Notes: generated from the sequence alone by a model not told the origin. Counted from the first letter of the stretch, positions 39,386-49,555 are shown. The stretch is 64,000 bases of DNA from Caenimonas soli (GCF_013155545.1 NZ_JABJVV010000021.1:1-64000), one strand, 5' to 3'. A program made the numbers and translations.

Positions 39386-40954
39386 ATGAACCGACAGCAA
39401 CTGGTTTCGCAGCTCGGCCGGCCCATCACTTATGACGTGGCCATCATCGGCGGAGGCGCTACCGGACTGGGGGTGGCGCTGGACGCCGCGGCGCGGGGCT
39501 TCTCGGTCGTGCTGGTCGAGTCGCACGACTTCGCCAAGGGCACGTCGTCCCGGGCCACCAAGCTGGTTCACGGCGGTGTGCGCTACCTGGCCCAGGGCAA
39601 CATCGCCCTGGTGCGCGAGGCCTTGCATGAGCGCACGACCCTGCTGCACAACGCGCCCCACCTGGCCCAGCCGCTGCCGTTCGTGATGCCGTCCTACCGG
39701 TTCTGGGAAACGCCGTTCTACGGCGCCGGGCTCAAGATGTACGACGCGCTGGCCGGAAAGGCGGGCCTGGGCGACACGCAATTCCTGAACCGCGAAGAAA
39801 CGCTCGCCTGCCTGCCGACCGCGCGGCCCGACGGCCTGAAAGGCGGCGTCAAGTATTGGGATGGCCAGTTCGACGACGCCAGGCTGGCTTTGGCGCTGGC
39901 CCGGACGGCGGCCGCGCGCGGCGCCCTGATCGTCAACTATTGCGGCGCCACCGGCTTGCTCCATGAAGGCGGGAAGGTGGTAGGCCTGAGCTGCAAGGAC
40001 GGGGAAACCGGCAAGACCTATCAGTTGAAGGCGCGCTGCGTCATCAATGCCACCGGCGTCTGGGTGGATGAGTTTCGCCAGAAGGATGGGGAAGCGATCG
40101 GTCGGCCGGTCAAGGCCATGGTTGCGCCCAGCCAAGGCGTGCACATCGTGGTGGACCGGGAGTTCCTGCCCGGCGACCACGCGCTGATGGTTCCCAAGAC
40201 GGCCGATGGCCGGGTGCTGTTCGGCGTCCCCTGGCTAGGCAAGATCATCCTGGGCACTACCGATACGCCACGGGGCGATCTGGCGCGCGAGCCCCGGCCC
40301 TTCAAGGAAGAGCTGGAATTCATTCTCGGCGAATCCGGGCGGTATCTGACCCGGGGCCCGAAGCGGGCGGATATCCGAAGTCTGTGGGTGGGGCTGCGTC
40401 CGCTGGTCAAGCCGCAGGGCGACGACGGCGACGATACCAAGGGGCTCAGCCGGGAGCACACGGTACTGGTGAGCCGCAGCGGATTGGTGACCGTGACCGG
40501 CGGAAAATGGACCACGTATCGCGCGATGGCCGAGGATGTGCTGGAGAAATGTTTCGACAAGCATCTCCTGGAGCGAGCTCGTGCGGGTGTGACCGCTAAC
40601 TTGAAGCTGGTGGGTTCGGAAGGCTTGCCCGCCGCGCGCCCGCCCATCAGCGCCGCCCAGGGGCTGCATTCCTACGGCAGCGAGGCGGCCGCAGTGACGG
40701 CCCTTCCCGGCGCCGGCCGTGAGCTGGGCGCCGGCCTGACGGAGGCGATGGTCCGGTTTGCCGCCCGAAAGGAGTACGCGCGAACGGTCGAAGACGTGCT
40801 GGCGCGGCGCTGGCGGCTGCTGTTCCTGGACGCGCGCCAGGCGGCTGCGCTTGCTGCGGCGGTGGGCGCCGTCCTCGAGCAGGAAACGGGCGTGAACCCG
40901 CAGGTAGCGGCGTTCGAGAAGCTGGCCCGGCTGTACTTGACGCTGCCTTCCTGA
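39386..40954 (+). CDS. glpD: FAD-dependent glycerol-3-phosphate dehydrogenase
   Basis: A 522-residue GlpD: the N-terminal FAD-binding motif VAIIGGGATGLGVALDAAARG, GTSSRATKLVHGGVRYL, and a C-terminal DAO region with SRSGLVTVTGGKWTTYR. It oxidises glycerol-3-phosphate to dihydroxyacetone phosphate and feeds electrons to ubiquinone at the membrane. No glpK or glpF is adjacent. The stop lies 19 bases before the rplN promoter -35 box, so the ribosomal operon is probably separately transcribed. Confidence 0.93.
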   Translation: MNRQQLVSQLGRPITYDVAIIGGGATGLGVALDAAARGFSVVLVESHDFAKGTSSRATKLVHGGVRYLAQGNIALVREALHERTTLLHNAPHLAQPLPFVMPSYRFWETPFYGAGLKMYDALAGKAGLGDTQFLNREETLACLPTARPDGLKGGVKYWDGQFDDARLALALARTAAARGALIVNYCGATGLLHEGGKVVGLSCKDGETGKTYQLKARCVINATGVWVDEFRQKDGEAIGRPVKAMVAPSQGVHIVVDREFLPGDHALMVPKTADGRVLFGVPWLGKIILGTTDTPRGDLAREPRPFKEELEFILGESGRYLTRGPKRADIRSLWVGLRPLVKPQGDDGDDTKGLSREHTVLVSRSGLVTVTGGKWTTYRAMAEDVLEKCFDKHLLERARAGVTANLKLVGSEGLPAARPPISAAQGLHSYGSEAAAVTALPGAGRELGAGLTEAMVRFAARKEYARTVEDVLARRWRLLFLDARQAAALAAAVGAVLEQETGVNPQVAAFEKLARLYLTLPS

Positions 40955-40973
40955 TGACTTTCGCGAAGGCCAG

Positions 40974-41002
40974 TTGACAGCCCCGCTAGGGTTTGCCATA
41001 AT
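40974..41002 (+). promoter_or_regulatory. Promoter of the rplN (spc/alpha) operon
   Basis: A perfect -35 TTGACA (40974-40979), a 17-base spacer and -10 CATAAT (40997-41002) form a near-consensus sigma-70 promoter. Transcription would begin near 41009, leaving a leader of about 119 bases before rplN. Confidence 0.8.
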
Positions 41003-41046
41003 CGCAGGCTGCGCTTTAAAAGGTGCATATCTGCCCAATGCGAAAT

Positions 41047-41097
41047 CGCCGTGAGTGGTTCACGGCGCCGACGACGGGCCCAAGACTGACCCAGTCT
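41047..41097 (+). promoter_or_regulatory. Two perfect hairpins in the rplN leader
   Basis: Hairpin 1 is CGCCGTGA/TCACGGCG (41047-41054 with 41060-41067, 5-base loop). Hairpin 2 is AGACTG/CAGTCT (41083-41088 with 41092-41097, 3-base loop). Both lie between the promoter and rplN, and neither is followed by a U-tract, so they are not ordinary terminators. They could be an autoregulatory ribosomal-protein binding site; this is inference. Confidence 0.5.
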
Positions 41098-41127
41098 AGT
41101 GCTGGGTACAAGTTGGGAATATTTGAA

Positions 41128-41496
41128 ATGATCCAGACAGAATCCCGGCTCGAAGTCGCCGACAACACTGGTGCGAAGTCCGTTCTTTGCATCAAGGTTC
41201 TCGGTGGTTCCAAGCGTCGCTACGCAAGCGTAGGCGACATCATCAAGGTGAGCATCAAAGAAGCCGCTCCGCGTGGCCGCGTCAAAAAAGGCGAGGTTTA
41301 CAGCGCAGTGGTGGTTCGCACCGCCAAGGGCATCCGCCGCTCTGATGGCTCACTGGTCAAGTTCGACGGCAATGCCGCCGTGCTGCTCAACAACAAGCTG
41401 GAGCCCATCGGCACCCGCATCTTCGGCCCGGTCACGCGCGAACTGCGTACCGAGAAGTTCATGAAGATCGTGTCCCTGGCTCCCGAAGTTCTGTAA
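41128..41496 (+). CDS. rplN: 50S ribosomal protein L14
   Basis: A 122-residue L14 ([17 protein letters not shown], then [16 protein letters not shown]), at the subunit interface near the sarcin-ricin loop. It is the first gene of the spc-type operon here; the S10-operon genes usually found just upstream are absent, replaced by glpD. The start ATG at 41128 gives the standard length. Confidence 0.98.
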   Translation: MIQTESRLEVADNTGAKSVLCIKVLGGSKRRYASVGDIIKVSIKEAAPRGRVKKGEVYSAVVVRTAKGIRRSDGSLVKFDGNAAVLLNNKLEPIGTRIFGPVTRELRTEKFMKIVSLAPEVL

Positions 41497-41508
41497 AGAG
41501 GCGCGTTC

Positions 41509-41826
41509 ATGAACAAGATTCGCAAAGGCGACGAAGTCATCGTGCTCGCGGGCCGTGACAAGGGCAAGCGCGGCAAGGTGGTGCTCCGCAAGGACGACGA
41601 CCACGTGATCGTCGAAGGCATCAACCTGGTGAAGAAGCACACCAAGCCGAACCCCCTCAAGGGCTCGACCGGCGGCATCGTGGAGAAGTCCATGCCGATC
41701 CACCAGTCCAACGTGGCGATCTTCAACGCCGCCACTGGCAAGGCTGACCGCGTGGGCATCAAGACCGACGGCGACAAGCGCGTTCGCGTCTTCAAGTCCA
41801 GCGGCGAAGAAATCAAGGCGGCATGA
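41509..41826 (+). CDS. rplX: 50S ribosomal protein L24
   Basis: A 105-residue L24 with a KOW motif near the N-terminus ([20 protein letters not shown]). It is an early assembly protein for the 50S subunit and sits near the peptide exit tunnel. The start is 12 bases after the rplN stop; the stop overlaps a possible upstream ATG of rplE. Confidence 0.98.
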   Translation: MNKIRKGDEVIVLAGRDKGKRGKVVLRKDDDHVIVEGINLVKKHTKPNPLKGSTGGIVEKSMPIHQSNVAIFNAATGKADRVGIKTDGDKRVRVFKSSGEEIKAA

Positions 41827-41828
41827 CC

Positions 41829-42368
41829 ATGGCACGACTGCAACAACACTATCGCGAAAAAGTGGCCCCGGAGCTGATGGCCAAGTTCGGCTACAAGTCG
41901 CCGATGGAAGTCCCGCGCCTGACCAAGATCACCCTGAACATGGGTGTCTCGGAAGCCGTGGCCGACAAGAAGGTCATGGACAACGCCGTGGGCGACCTGA
42001 CCAAGATCTCCGGCCAGAAGCCGGTCGTGACCAAGGCCAAGAAAGCCATCGCCGGTTTCAAGATCCGCGAAGGCCAGGCCATCGGCACGATGGTGACGCT
42101 GCGCGGCGTGCGCATGTATGAGTTCCTGGACCGTTTCGTCACCGTGGCCCTGCCGCGAGTGCGCGACTTCCGCGGCATTTCCGGCCGCGCTTTCGACGGC
42201 CGCGGCAACTACAACATCGGCGTGAAAGAGCAGATCATTTTCCCTGAGATCGAGTACGACAAGGTTGACGCCCTGCGCGGTCTCAATATCAGCATCACGA
42301 CCACGGCCAAGACCGACGAAGAGTGCAAGGCACTGCTCGCGGGCTTCCGTTTCCCCTTCAAGAACTGA
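41829..42368 (+). CDS. rplE: 50S ribosomal protein L5
   Basis: A 179-residue L5 ([17 protein letters not shown]), which binds 5S rRNA in the central protuberance. Two in-frame ATGs occur; I choose 41829 because AAGGCGG lies 7 bases upstream and it gives the standard length. The ATG at 41823 would overlap the rplX stop (ATGA). Confidence 0.97.
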   Translation: MARLQQHYREKVAPELMAKFGYKSPMEVPRLTKITLNMGVSEAVADKKVMDNAVGDLTKISGQKPVVTKAKKAIAGFKIREGQAIGTMVTLRGVRMYEFLDRFVTVALPRVRDFRGISGRAFDGRGNYNIGVKEQIIFPEIEYDKVDALRGLNISITTTAKTDEECKALLAGFRFPFKN

Positions 42369-42376
42369 GGTTCCCA

Positions 42377-42682
42377 GTGGCAAAAATGGCTTTGATCGAG
42401 CGCGAGCTCAAGCGAGACAAACTGGTCGCCAAGTACGCGAAGAAGCACGCGGAATACAAGGCGATCTCCAACGACGCGAAGAAGAGCGAAGAAGAGCGCG
42501 CGGCCGCCCGGATGGCGCTGCAGAAGCTCCCGCGCAACGCCAACCCGACCCGCCAGCGCAACCGCTGCGCGATCACCGGCCGCCCGCGTGGAACGTTCAA
42601 GCAGTTCGGCCTGGCGCGCGCCAAGATCCGTGAAATGGCCTTCACTGGCGATATCCCGGGCATCATCAAGGCCAGCTGGTAA
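42377..42682 (+). CDS. rpsN: 30S ribosomal protein S14 (zinc-independent)
   Basis: A 101-residue S14 with a GTG start at 42377 ([12 protein letters not shown]). It is the long form without the CxxC zinc ribbon ([16 protein letters not shown]), so it does not depend on zinc. It lies in the 30S head. The start is 8 bases after the rplE stop. Confidence 0.96.
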   Translation: MAKMALIERELKRDKLVAKYAKKHAEYKAISNDAKKSEEERAAARMALQKLPRNANPTRQRNRCAITGRPRGTFKQFGLARAKIREMAFTGDIPGIIKASW

Positions 42683-42698
42683 GGCAGGAGAGATTTAA

Positions 42699-43094
42699 AT
42701 GAGCATGAGTGATCCCATTGCCGACCTGCTGACCCGCATCCGCAACGCGCAGATGGTGGCCAAGCCTACGGTGTCGGTTCCGTCTTCCAAAGTGAAGGTG
42801 GCCATTGCCCAAGTCCTGAAGGACGAGGGCTACATCGACGGCTTCAAGGTCAAGACCGAAGCCGGCAAGAGCGAACTTGAAATCGCCCTGAAGTACTACG
42901 CCGGCCGTCCGGTGATCGAGCGCATCGAGCGCGTGAGCCGTCCCGGCCTGCGCGTGTACAAGGGCGCAGGCGCCATCCCCCAGGTCCAGAACGGCCTGGG
43001 CGTGGCGATCGTCACGACGCCCCAGGGCGTGATGACCGACCGCAAGGCCCGCGCTACCGGCATCGGTGGCGAAGTGCTCTGCTACGTCGCCTAA
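42699..43094 (+). CDS. rpsH: 30S ribosomal protein S8
   Basis: A 131-residue S8 ([18 protein letters not shown]), a primary 16S rRNA-binding protein that in E. coli also represses the spc operon. AGGAG lies about 8 bases before the ATG at 42699. An internal ATG at 42705 would shorten it by two residues. Confidence 0.98.
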   Translation: MSMSDPIADLLTRIRNAQMVAKPTVSVPSSKVKVAIAQVLKDEGYIDGFKVKTEAGKSELEIALKYYAGRPVIERIERVSRPGLRVYKGAGAIPQVQNGLGVAIVTTPQGVMTDRKARATGIGGEVLCYVA

Positions 43095-43110
43095 GGGAAG
43101 GAGCTAATAA

Positions 43111-43644
43111 ATGTCCCGAGTCGGAAAAATGCCGGTCGCCATCCCGCAAGGCGTGGATGTGTCGATCAAGGAAGACCAGATCAACGTGAAGGGCACGGGC
43201 GGCAACCTGTCGCTGGCCCTGAATTCGCTGGTCAAGGTGACCAATGAAGGCGGCAAGCTGAGCTTCGTGCCCGCCAACGAGTCACGCGAAGCCAACGCCA
43301 TGAGCGGCACCATGCGCCAGCTGGTGAACAACATGGTGGTGGGCGTGACCAAGGGCTTCGAAAAGAAGCTCTCCCTGATCGGTGTGGGCTACAAGGCCCA
43401 GGCCCAGGGCGCCAAGCTGAACCTGACGGTGGGCTACTCGCACCCCGTCAACAAGGACATGCCCGCGGGCATCACCGTCGCTACCCCTGCTCCCACGGAA
43501 ATCGTGATCAAGGGTGCCGACCGCCAGCGCGTGGGCCAAGTGGCCGCTGAGATTCGTGCGATCCGTCCGCCCGAGCCCTACAAGGGCAAGGGCATCCGCT
43601 ACGCGGACGAGAAGATCACGATCAAAGAGACCAAGAAGAAGTAA
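43111..43644 (+). CDS. rplF: 50S ribosomal protein L6
   Basis: A 177-residue L6 with two related domains ([17 protein letters not shown] at the start, [15 protein letters not shown] at the end). It lies near the sarcin-ricin loop and the factor-binding site. AAGGAG precedes the ATG. Confidence 0.98.
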   Translation: MSRVGKMPVAIPQGVDVSIKEDQINVKGTGGNLSLALNSLVKVTNEGGKLSFVPANESREANAMSGTMRQLVNNMVVGVTKGFEKKLSLIGVGYKAQAQGAKLNLTVGYSHPVNKDMPAGITVATPAPTEIVIKGADRQRVGQVAAEIRAIRPPEPYKGKGIRYADEKITIKETKKK

Positions 43645-43655
43645 GGGGCGCAATC

Positions 43656-44021
43656 ATGTTGACCAAAAAAGAGCAGCGCCTGCGTCGGTCCCGCCAGACC
43701 CGCATCCGCATCGCCACGCAAGGCGTCGCACGCCTGACCGTGAACCGCACCAACCTGCACATCTACGCCACCGTGATTTCCGGCGACGGCAGCAAGGTAC
43801 TGGCCACGGCTTCGACGGCCCAGGCCGACCTGCGCAAGTCGCTCGGCGGCTCGGGCAAGGGTGGCAACACCGCCGCTGCCCAGCAAGTCGGCAAGCTTAT
43901 CGCCGAGAAGGCCAAGGCCGCCGGTGTCGAGAAAGTGGCATTCGACCGCGCAGGTTTTGCGTACCACGGCCGCGTCAAGGCGCTGGCCGATGCCGCGCGT
44001 GAAGCCGGCCTGCAGTTCTAA
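43656..44021 (+). CDS. rplR: 50S ribosomal protein L18
   Basis: A 121-residue L18 ([20 protein letters not shown]), with a basic N-terminus that binds 5S rRNA. The C-terminal [23 protein letters not shown] is typical. Eleven bases separate it from rplF. Confidence 0.98.
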   Translation: MLTKKEQRLRRSRQTRIRIATQGVARLTVNRTNLHIYATVISGDGSKVLATASTAQADLRKSLGGSGKGGNTAAAQQVGKLIAEKAKAAGVEKVAFDRAGFAYHGRVKALADAAREAGLQF

Positions 44022-44039
44022 CGGACACGGAAACACATC

Positions 44040-44561
44040 ATGGCAAGAGTTCAGGCAAAAACCCAAGGTGACGGTCCCGAAGACGGGATGCGCGAGAAGA
44101 TGATCGCGGTCAACCGCGTGACCAAAGTGGTGAAGGGCGGCCGTATCCTCGGTTTCGCCGCGCTCACCGTGGTCGGCGACGGCGACGGCAAGGTCGGCAT
44201 GGGCAAGGGCAAGTCGAAAGAAGTGCCCGCGGCCGTGCAGAAGGCGATGGAAGAATCGCGCCGCAACATGACCAAGGTGTCGCTCAAGAACGGCACGATC
44301 CACCACACCGTGTTCGGCCAGTGGGGTGCGGCTCGCGTGATGATGTCGCCGGCACCGCGTGGTACCGGCATCATCGCCGGCGGCCCGATGCGCGCCGTGT
44401 TCGAAGTGATGGGCATCACCGACATCGTGGCCAAGAGCCACGGTTCGACCAACCCCTACAACATGGTTCGCGCCACGTTCGACGCGCTGCGCAACTCCAC
44501 GACCCCCGCGGCCGTGGCGGCCAAGCGCGGCAAGTCCGTCGAAGAGCTCTTCACGGCCTGA
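44040..44561 (+). CDS. rpsE: 30S ribosomal protein S5
   Basis: A 173-residue S5: an N-terminal dsRNA-binding domain ([20 protein letters not shown]) and a C-terminal S5 domain ([20 protein letters not shown]). It lies at the mRNA entry channel and contributes to decoding fidelity. Confidence 0.98.
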   Translation: MARVQAKTQGDGPEDGMREKMIAVNRVTKVVKGGRILGFAALTVVGDGDGKVGMGKGKSKEVPAAVQKAMEESRRNMTKVSLKNGTIHHTVFGQWGAARVMMSPAPRGTGIIAGGPMRAVFEVMGITDIVAKSHGSTNPYNMVRATFDALRNSTTPAAVAAKRGKSVEELFTA

Positions 44562-44575
44562 CCGGAGTAAACCAA

Positions 44576-44761
44576 ATGGCAACCCAACAGAAAACCGTCA
44601 AGGTCCAGCTGGTCCGCAGCCCGATCGGCACCAAGGAATCGCACCGTGCCACGGTGCGCGGCCTGGGCCTGCGCAAGCTGAACAGCGTCAGCGAACTGAA
44701 GGACACGCCCGCAGTGCGCGGCATGATCAACAAGATCGACTACCTGGTCAAGATCGTCTAA
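44576..44761 (+). CDS. rpmD: 50S ribosomal protein L30
   Basis: A 61-residue L30 ([20 protein letters not shown], then [19 protein letters not shown]). The ATG at 44576 follows CGGAG and is 14 bases after the rpsE stop. A longer open frame begins inside rpsE but is not coding there. Confidence 0.96.
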   Translation: MATQQKTVKVQLVRSPIGTKESHRATVRGLGLRKLNSVSELKDTPAVRGMINKIDYLVKIV

Positions 44762-44771
44762 AGGTATCGAG

Positions 44772-45215
44772 ATGGAACTCAATAACATCAAGCCGGCCGA
44801 CGGCGCCAAGCATTACAAGCGCCGTGTCGGTCGTGGCATCGGCTCCGGCCTGGGCAAGACCGCCGGTCGTGGCCACAAGGGCCAGAAATCGCGCGCCGGT
44901 GGCTACCACAAGGTGGGCTTCGAAGGCGGCCAGATGCCGCTGCAGCGTCGCCTGCCCAAGCGTGGCTTCAAGTCGCAAACGGCCAAGTACAACGCCGAAG
45001 TCAGCCTGGCTGCTCTGGAGCGCCTGGTTGCCTCGTCGAAAGTGGCCGACGTGGACATGCTGACCCTGAAGCAAGCCGGCCTCATTGGTGAAATGATCAA
45101 GGTGGTCAAGATCATCAAGTCGGGCGAGCTGAAGACGGCCGTCAAGCTCAACGGCATCGGCGCGACCGCCGGCGCCAAGGCTGCCATCGAGGCAGCCGGC
45201 GGCAGCGTTAACTGA
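44772..45215 (+). CDS. rplO: 50S ribosomal protein L15
   Basis: A 147-residue L15 ([20 protein letters not shown], followed by a Gly/Lys/Arg-rich N-terminal extension). It is a late 50S assembly protein. Twenty-nine bases separate it from secY. Confidence 0.98.
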   Translation: MELNNIKPADGAKHYKRRVGRGIGSGLGKTAGRGHKGQKSRAGGYHKVGFEGGQMPLQRRLPKRGFKSQTAKYNAEVSLAALERLVASSKVADVDMLTLKQAGLIGEMIKVVKIIKSGELKTAVKLNGIGATAGAKAAIEAAGGSVN

Positions 45216-45244
45216 TTTCTTGAACCAAGCCAAGGACGCATCGA

Positions 45245-46564
45245 GTGGCAACTAGCGCTGCACAAATCGCGAAGACCGGCAAGTACGGCGACCTGCGTCG
45301 CCGGCTTGTCTTCTTGCTGCTCGCGCTGGTGGTTTACCGCATCGGCGCGCACATTCCCGTGCCCGGCATCAACCCCGATCAGCTCGCACAGCTGTTCAAG
45401 GGCCAGCAGGGCGGCATCCTGAGCCTGTTCAACATGTTCTCGGGCGGCGCCCTGTCGCGCTTCACCGTGTTCGCGCTGGGCATCATGCCGTACATCTCGG
45501 CCTCGATCATCATGCAGCTGCTCACCTACGTCGTGCCGACGTTCGAGCAGCTGAAGAAAGAGGGCGAAGCCGGCCGCCGCAAGATAACGCAGTACACGCG
45601 CTACGGCACGCTCGGCCTGGCACTCTTTCAGTCGCTGGGCATCGCCATGGCGTTGGAAGGCTCTGCCGGCCTGGTGGTGAGCCCTGGCCTCGGATTCCGG
45701 GTGACCGCGGTCGTCAGCCTCACGGCCGGCACCATGTTCCTGATGTGGCTGGGTGAGCAGATCACCGAGCGCGGCCTGGGCAACGGCATCTCCATACTGA
45801 TTTTTGCCGGTATCGCGGCGGGATTGCCCAGTGCGATCGGCGGCTTGCTGGAACTGGTTCGCACCGGTGCCATGAGCATCATCATCGCCGTGGTCATCGT
45901 CGCCGTCGTGGCGATGGTCACTTACTTCGTGGTGTTCGTCGAACGCGGCCAGCGCAAGATCCTGGTGAACTATGCCCGCCGTCAGGTCGGCAACAAGGTC
46001 TATGGCGGCCAGTCTTCTCATCTTCCGCTGAAGATGAACATGGCCGGCGTGATCCCGCCGATCTTCGCCTCGTCGATCATCCTGCTGCCCGCTACCGTGG
46101 TGAGCTGGTTCTCCACCGGCGATTCCATGCGCTGGCTGAAGGATATTGCCGGCACCTTGTCGCCGGGCCAGCCGATCTATGTGATGCTGTACGCCAGCGC
46201 CATCGTGTTCTTCTGTTTCTTCTACACGGCCCTGGTGTTCAACAGTCGTGAGACCGCGGACAACCTGAAGAAGAGCGGCGCCTTCATCCCGGGTATTCGC
46301 CCGGGTGAGCAGACTGCTCGCTATATCGACAAGATCCTGGTTCGCCTGACGCTGGCCGGTGCGGTGTACATCACCTTCGTCTGCCTGCTGCCGGAGTTCC
46401 TGATCCTGAAATACAACGTGCCGTTCTATTTCGGCGGCACTTCGCTACTGATCATCGTGGTGGTCACGATGGACTTCATGGCCCAGGTGCAGAACTATTT
46501 GATGTCGCAGCAGTACGAATCGCTGTTGAAGAAGGCCAATTTCAAGACCTCCCTCGGCGGCTGA
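45245..46564 (+). CDS. secY: Preprotein translocase channel SecY
   Basis: A 439-residue SecY with ten membrane helices, the central pore of SecYEG. Family motifs include [13 protein letters not shown] near helix 1, [15 protein letters not shown] (helix 2), and [22 protein letters not shown] in the cytosolic loop. The GTG start at 45245 has AAGGA 9 bases upstream. Confidence 0.97.
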   Translation: MATSAAQIAKTGKYGDLRRRLVFLLLALVVYRIGAHIPVPGINPDQLAQLFKGQQGGILSLFNMFSGGALSRFTVFALGIMPYISASIIMQLLTYVVPTFEQLKKEGEAGRRKITQYTRYGTLGLALFQSLGIAMALEGSAGLVVSPGLGFRVTAVVSLTAGTMFLMWLGEQITERGLGNGISILIFAGIAAGLPSAIGGLLELVRTGAMSIIIAVVIVAVVAMVTYFVVFVERGQRKILVNYARRQVGNKVYGGQSSHLPLKMNMAGVIPPIFASSIILLPATVVSWFSTGDSMRWLKDIAGTLSPGQPIYVMLYASAIVFFCFFYTALVFNSRETADNLKKSGAFIPGIRPGEQTARYIDKILVRLTLAGAVYITFVCLLPEFLILKYNVPFYFGGTSLLIIVVVTMDFMAQVQNYLMSQQYESLLKKANFKTSLGG

Positions 46565-46568
46565 AACG

Positions 46569-46787
46569 ATGTCGAAAGACGATGTCATCCAGATGCAGGG
46601 TGAGGTGGTAGAGAACCTGCCGAACGCGACGTTTCGCGTGAAGCTGGAAAACGGGCACGTAGTGCTTGGACATATTTCGGGAAAGATGCGGATGCACTAC
46701 ATCCGCATCCTCCCGGGTGACAAGGTCACCGTTGAGTTGACGCCCTACGACTTGTCGCGGGCACGGATTGTGTTTCGCGCCAAGTAA
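46569..46787 (+). CDS. infA: Translation initiation factor IF-1
   Basis: A 72-residue OB-fold IF-1 ([39 protein letters not shown]). It blocks the A site during initiation. It lies 4 bases after secY and before rpmJ, an order typical of betaproteobacteria. Confidence 0.97.
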   Translation: MSKDDVIQMQGEVVENLPNATFRVKLENGHVVLGHISGKMRMHYIRILPGDKVTVELTPYDLSRARIVFRAK

Positions 46788-46813
46788 GGCAGAAAGAGTT
46801 TAGGAGAACGAAT

Positions 46814-46927
46814 ATGAGAGTTTCGGCTTCGGTCAAGAAAATTTGCCGCAACTGCAAGATCATCCGCCGCAAGGGCGTTGTTCGCGTGATCTGTACCGAT
46901 CCGCGTCACAAGCAGCGTCAAGGCTGA
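46814..46927 (+). CDS. rpmJ: 50S ribosomal protein L36 (zinc-binding type)
   Basis: A 37-residue L36 ([20 protein letters not shown]) with a zinc ribbon C11, C14, C27, H32. TAGGAG sits upstream of the ATG at 46814. This is the zinc form, in contrast to the zinc-free S14 in the same operon. Confidence 0.95.
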   Translation: MRVSASVKKICRNCKIIRRKGVVRVICTDPRHKQRQG

Positions 46928-46950
46928 GCACAGAGTTTTAGAGGACGAAC

Positions 46951-47316
46951 ATGGCACGTATCGCTGGCATCAACATTCCGCCGCATCAGCACGCCGAAAT
47001 TGGCCTGACGGCTATCTTCGGCATTGGCCGCACGCGCGCTCGCAAGATTTGCGAAGCCACGGGCATTCCCTACGCCAAGAAGGTCAAGGACCTGACCGAC
47101 GGTGACCTGGAGAAAATCCGCGATCAGATCGCCCAGTTCACCATCGAGGGCGACCTGCGCCGCGAAACGACCATGAACATCAAGCGTTTGATGGACATCG
47201 GTTGCTACCGTGGTTTCCGCCATCGCCGCGGCCTGCCGATGCGCGGCCAACGCACGCGTACCAACGCCCGCACCCGCAAGGGTCCGCGCAAGGCCGCTCA
47301 GGCCCTCAAGAAATAA
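46951..47316 (+). CDS. rpsM: 30S ribosomal protein S13
   Basis: A 121-residue S13 ([20 protein letters not shown]) with the basic C-terminal tail [20 protein letters not shown] that touches P-site tRNA. It begins the alpha-operon part; AGAGGACG precedes the start. Confidence 0.98.
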   Translation: MARIAGINIPPHQHAEIGLTAIFGIGRTRARKICEATGIPYAKKVKDLTDGDLEKIRDQIAQFTIEGDLRRETTMNIKRLMDIGCYRGFRHRRGLPMRGQRTRTNARTRKGPRKAAQALKK

Positions 47317-47334
47317 TCGGGAAAGAGATAAGTC

Positions 47335-47739
47335 ATGGCAAAAGCTCCCGCCAGTAACGCAGCGCAGCGCGTGCGCAAGAAGGTTCGCAAGAACGTGTCC
47401 GACGGCGTCTGCCACGTGCACGCGTCCTTCAACAACACGATCATCACGATCACCGACCGCCAGGGCAATGCCCTGTCGTGGGCGTCCTCGGGCGGCCAGG
47501 GTTTCAAGGGTTCGCGCAAGTCGACGCCCTTCGCCGCCCAGGTTGCCTCCGAAGTCGCCGGCCGCGCCGCGATCGAGCAAGGCATCAAGAACCTCGACGT
47601 CGAGATCAAGGGCCCCGGCCCCGGTCGCGAGTCGTCCGTCCGTGCGCTGGCCGCGCTGGGCATCCGCATCACGTCCATCGCCGACGTGACGCCGGTTCCC
47701 CACAACGGCTGCCGCCCGCAAAAGCGCCGTCGTATCTAA
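47335..47739 (+). CDS. rpsK: 30S ribosomal protein S11
   Basis: A 134-residue S11 ([20 protein letters not shown], then [19 protein letters not shown], ending [13 protein letters not shown]). It lies on the 30S platform near the E-site mRNA. It is followed by an 87-base spacer with hairpins before rpsD. Confidence 0.98.
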   Translation: MAKAPASNAAQRVRKKVRKNVSDGVCHVHASFNNTIITITDRQGNALSWASSGGQGFKGSRKSTPFAAQVASEVAGRAAIEQGIKNLDVEIKGPGPGRESSVRALAALGIRITSIADVTPVPHNGCRPQKRRRI

Positions 47740-47759
47740 AGTTTTTAACCAAGCCCACC

Positions 47760-47804
47760 GCCGGCAACCCAAGGGTCGCCGGCTCCCGCAGCAACAGGCT
47801 GCGG
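47760..47804 (+). promoter_or_regulatory. Tandem hairpins in the rpsK-rpsD spacer
   Basis: GCCGGC (47760-47765) pairs with GCCGGC (47778-47783) around an ACCC/GGGT core. CCGCAGC (47786-47792) pairs with GCTGCGG (47798-47804) over a 5-base loop. They end 22 bases before the rpsD start with no U-tract. A role in S4-responsive control or mRNA processing is possible but not shown. Confidence 0.45.
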
Positions 47805-47826
47805 CAGAGGTGAAAAAGGAAGCAAA

Positions 47827-48450
47827 GTGGCACGTTACCTAGGCCCCAAGGCCAAACTCTCCCGCCGTGAAGGCACGGACCTGTTCCTCAAGAGCGCCCG
47901 CCGCTCGCTGGCGGACAAGGCCAAGTTCGATTCCAAGCCCGGCCAGCACGGCCGCACTTCCGGCCAGCGCACGTCCGACTTCGGCCTGCAGCTGCGCGAG
48001 AAGCAGAAGGTCAAGCGCATGTACGGCATCCTGGAGCGCCAGTTCCGCCGTTACTTCGAAGAAGCCGACCGCCGCAAGGGCAACACCGGCGCCAACCTGC
48101 TGTTCATCCTCGAGTCCCGCCTGGACAACGTCGTGTACCGCATGGGCTTCGGCTCCACCCGCGCCGAGGCGCGCCAGCTGGTGTCGCACAAGGCGATCAC
48201 CGTGAACGGGAACCCGGTCAACATCCCGTCGTACCTGGTCAAGACCGGCGACGTGATCGCCGTGCGCGATAAGTCGAAGAAGCAGAACCGCGTCGTCGAG
48301 GCCCTGCAGCTGGCCCAGCAAGTCGGCCTGCCCGCCTGGGTCGAAGTGAACGCCGACAAGGCCGAAGGTACTTTCAAGAAGGTGCCGGATCGCGACGAGT
48401 TCGCCGCCGACATCAAGGAAGCGCTGATCGTCGAGTTGTACTCGCGCTGA
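47827..48450 (+). CDS. rpsD: 30S ribosomal protein S4
   Basis: A 207-residue S4 with an S4-type RNA-binding domain ([38 protein letters not shown]). It is a primary 16S-binding protein and, in E. coli, the translational repressor of the alpha operon. The GTG start at 47827 has AAGGA upstream. Confidence 0.98.
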   Translation: MARYLGPKAKLSRREGTDLFLKSARRSLADKAKFDSKPGQHGRTSGQRTSDFGLQLREKQKVKRMYGILERQFRRYFEEADRRKGNTGANLLFILESRLDNVVYRMGFGSTRAEARQLVSHKAITVNGNPVNIPSYLVKTGDVIAVRDKSKKQNRVVEALQLAQQVGLPAWVEVNADKAEGTFKKVPDRDEFAADIKEALIVELYSR

Positions 48451-48484
48451 TCGGCCCGACATAGAGTCGTAAAAGTTTTTTGTT

Positions 48485-48544
48485 CCCGGCCGCGGGGCAC
48501 CGCGGTAGGGCGCTTCACCAGCCTTACCGGTGTAACGAGCCGGG
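48485..48544 (+). promoter_or_regulatory. Branched RNA structure in the rpsD-rpoA spacer
   Basis: An outer stem CCCGGC (48485-48490) with GCCGGG (48539-48544) encloses a 9-bp hairpin CGGTAGGGC/GCCTTACCG (48503-48511 with 48521-48529, one G-U pair). A competing CGCGG/CCGCG hairpin (48491-48504) overlaps it. The structure ends 21 bases before rpoA. It could affect rpoA translation or mRNA stability. Confidence 0.45.
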
Positions 48545-48565
48545 GGTATTGAGAGGAAGTCCTGA

Positions 48566-49555
48566 ATGCAAACGAATCTGCTGAAACCCAAAGCCATCAA
48601 TGTTGAACAGCTTGGCACCAACCGTGCCAAGGTGACGCTGGAGCCGTTCGAGCGCGGCTACGGCCACACCCTGGGCAACGCCCTGCGCCGCGTGCTGCTG
48701 TCCTCGATGGTGGGTTACTCGGCAACCGAAGTCACCATCGCCGGTGTCCTGCACGAGTACTCGTCGATCGACGGCGTCCAGGAAGACGTGGTCAGCATCC
48801 TGCTGAACCTCAAGGGCGTGGTGTTCAAGCTGCACAACCGCGATGAAGTCACGCTGAGCCTGCGCAAGGACGGCGAAGGCGTCGTCACTGCCGCCGACAT
48901 CCAGACGCCGCACGACGTCGAGATCATCAACCCCGACCATGTCATCGCCCACCTGTCGCAAGGCGGCAAGATCGACATGCAGATCAAGGTCGAGAAGGGC
49001 CGCGGCTATGTGCCCGGCACGATGCGCCGCTATGCGGACGAGCCGACCAAGTCGATCGGCCGTATCGTTCTGGACGCGTCGTTCTCGCCCGTCAAGCGCG
49101 TGAGCTACACCGTCGAAAGCGCTCGCGTCGAGCAGCGCACCGACCTGGACAAGCTGGTCGTCGAGATCGAAACCAACGGCGCCATCACGGCTGAAGATGC
49201 CGTGCGCGCTTCGGCCAAGATCCTGGTCGAGCAGCTGGCTGTGTTCGCCCAGCTGGAAGGCAGCGAACTGGCGGCCTTCGACGCACCGGTTCAGCGCAGC
49301 TCGCAGCAGTTCGACCCGATCCTGCTGCGTCCTGTGGACGAGCTCGAGCTGACGGTCCGTTCGGCCAACTGCCTGAAGGCCGAAAACATCTACTACATCG
49401 GTGACCTGATCCAGCGCACCGAGAACGAGCTGCTCAAGACCCCGAACCTGGGTCGCAAGTCGCTCAACGAAATCAAGGAAGTTCTTGCCTCGCGTGGCCT
49501 CACGCTGGGCATGAAGCTCGAGAGCTGGCCGCCCGCCGGTCTCGACAAGCGTTAA
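48566..49555 (+). CDS. rpoA: RNA polymerase alpha subunit
   Basis: A 329-residue alpha subunit. The N-terminal dimerisation domain (about 1-235; [20 protein letters not shown]) joins by a linker to the C-terminal DNA-binding domain (about 250-325; [40 protein letters not shown]). The start at 48566 follows GAGAGGAAG. A structured 115-base spacer precedes it. Confidence 0.98.
   Translation: MQTNLLKPKAINVEQLGTNRAKVTLEPFERGYGHTLGNALRRVLLSSMVGYSATEVTIAGVLHEYSSIDGVQEDVVSILLNLKGVVFKLHNRDEVTLSLRKDGEGVVTAADIQTPHDVEIINPDHVIAHLSQGGKIDMQIKVEKGRGYVPGTMRRYADEPTKSIGRIVLDASFSPVKRVSYTVESARVEQRTDLDKLVVEIETNGAITAEDAVRASAKILVEQLAVFAQLEGSELAAFDAPVQRSSQQFDPILLRPVDELELTVRSANCLKAENIYYIGDLIQRTENELLKTPNLGRKSLNEIKEVLASRGLTLGMKLESWPPAGLDKR

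Noticed and set aside
41823-41828. Alternative upstream ATG for rplE
   Set aside because: It overlaps the rplX stop, but its spacing to AAGGCGG is too short and the protein would exceed the usual L5 length.
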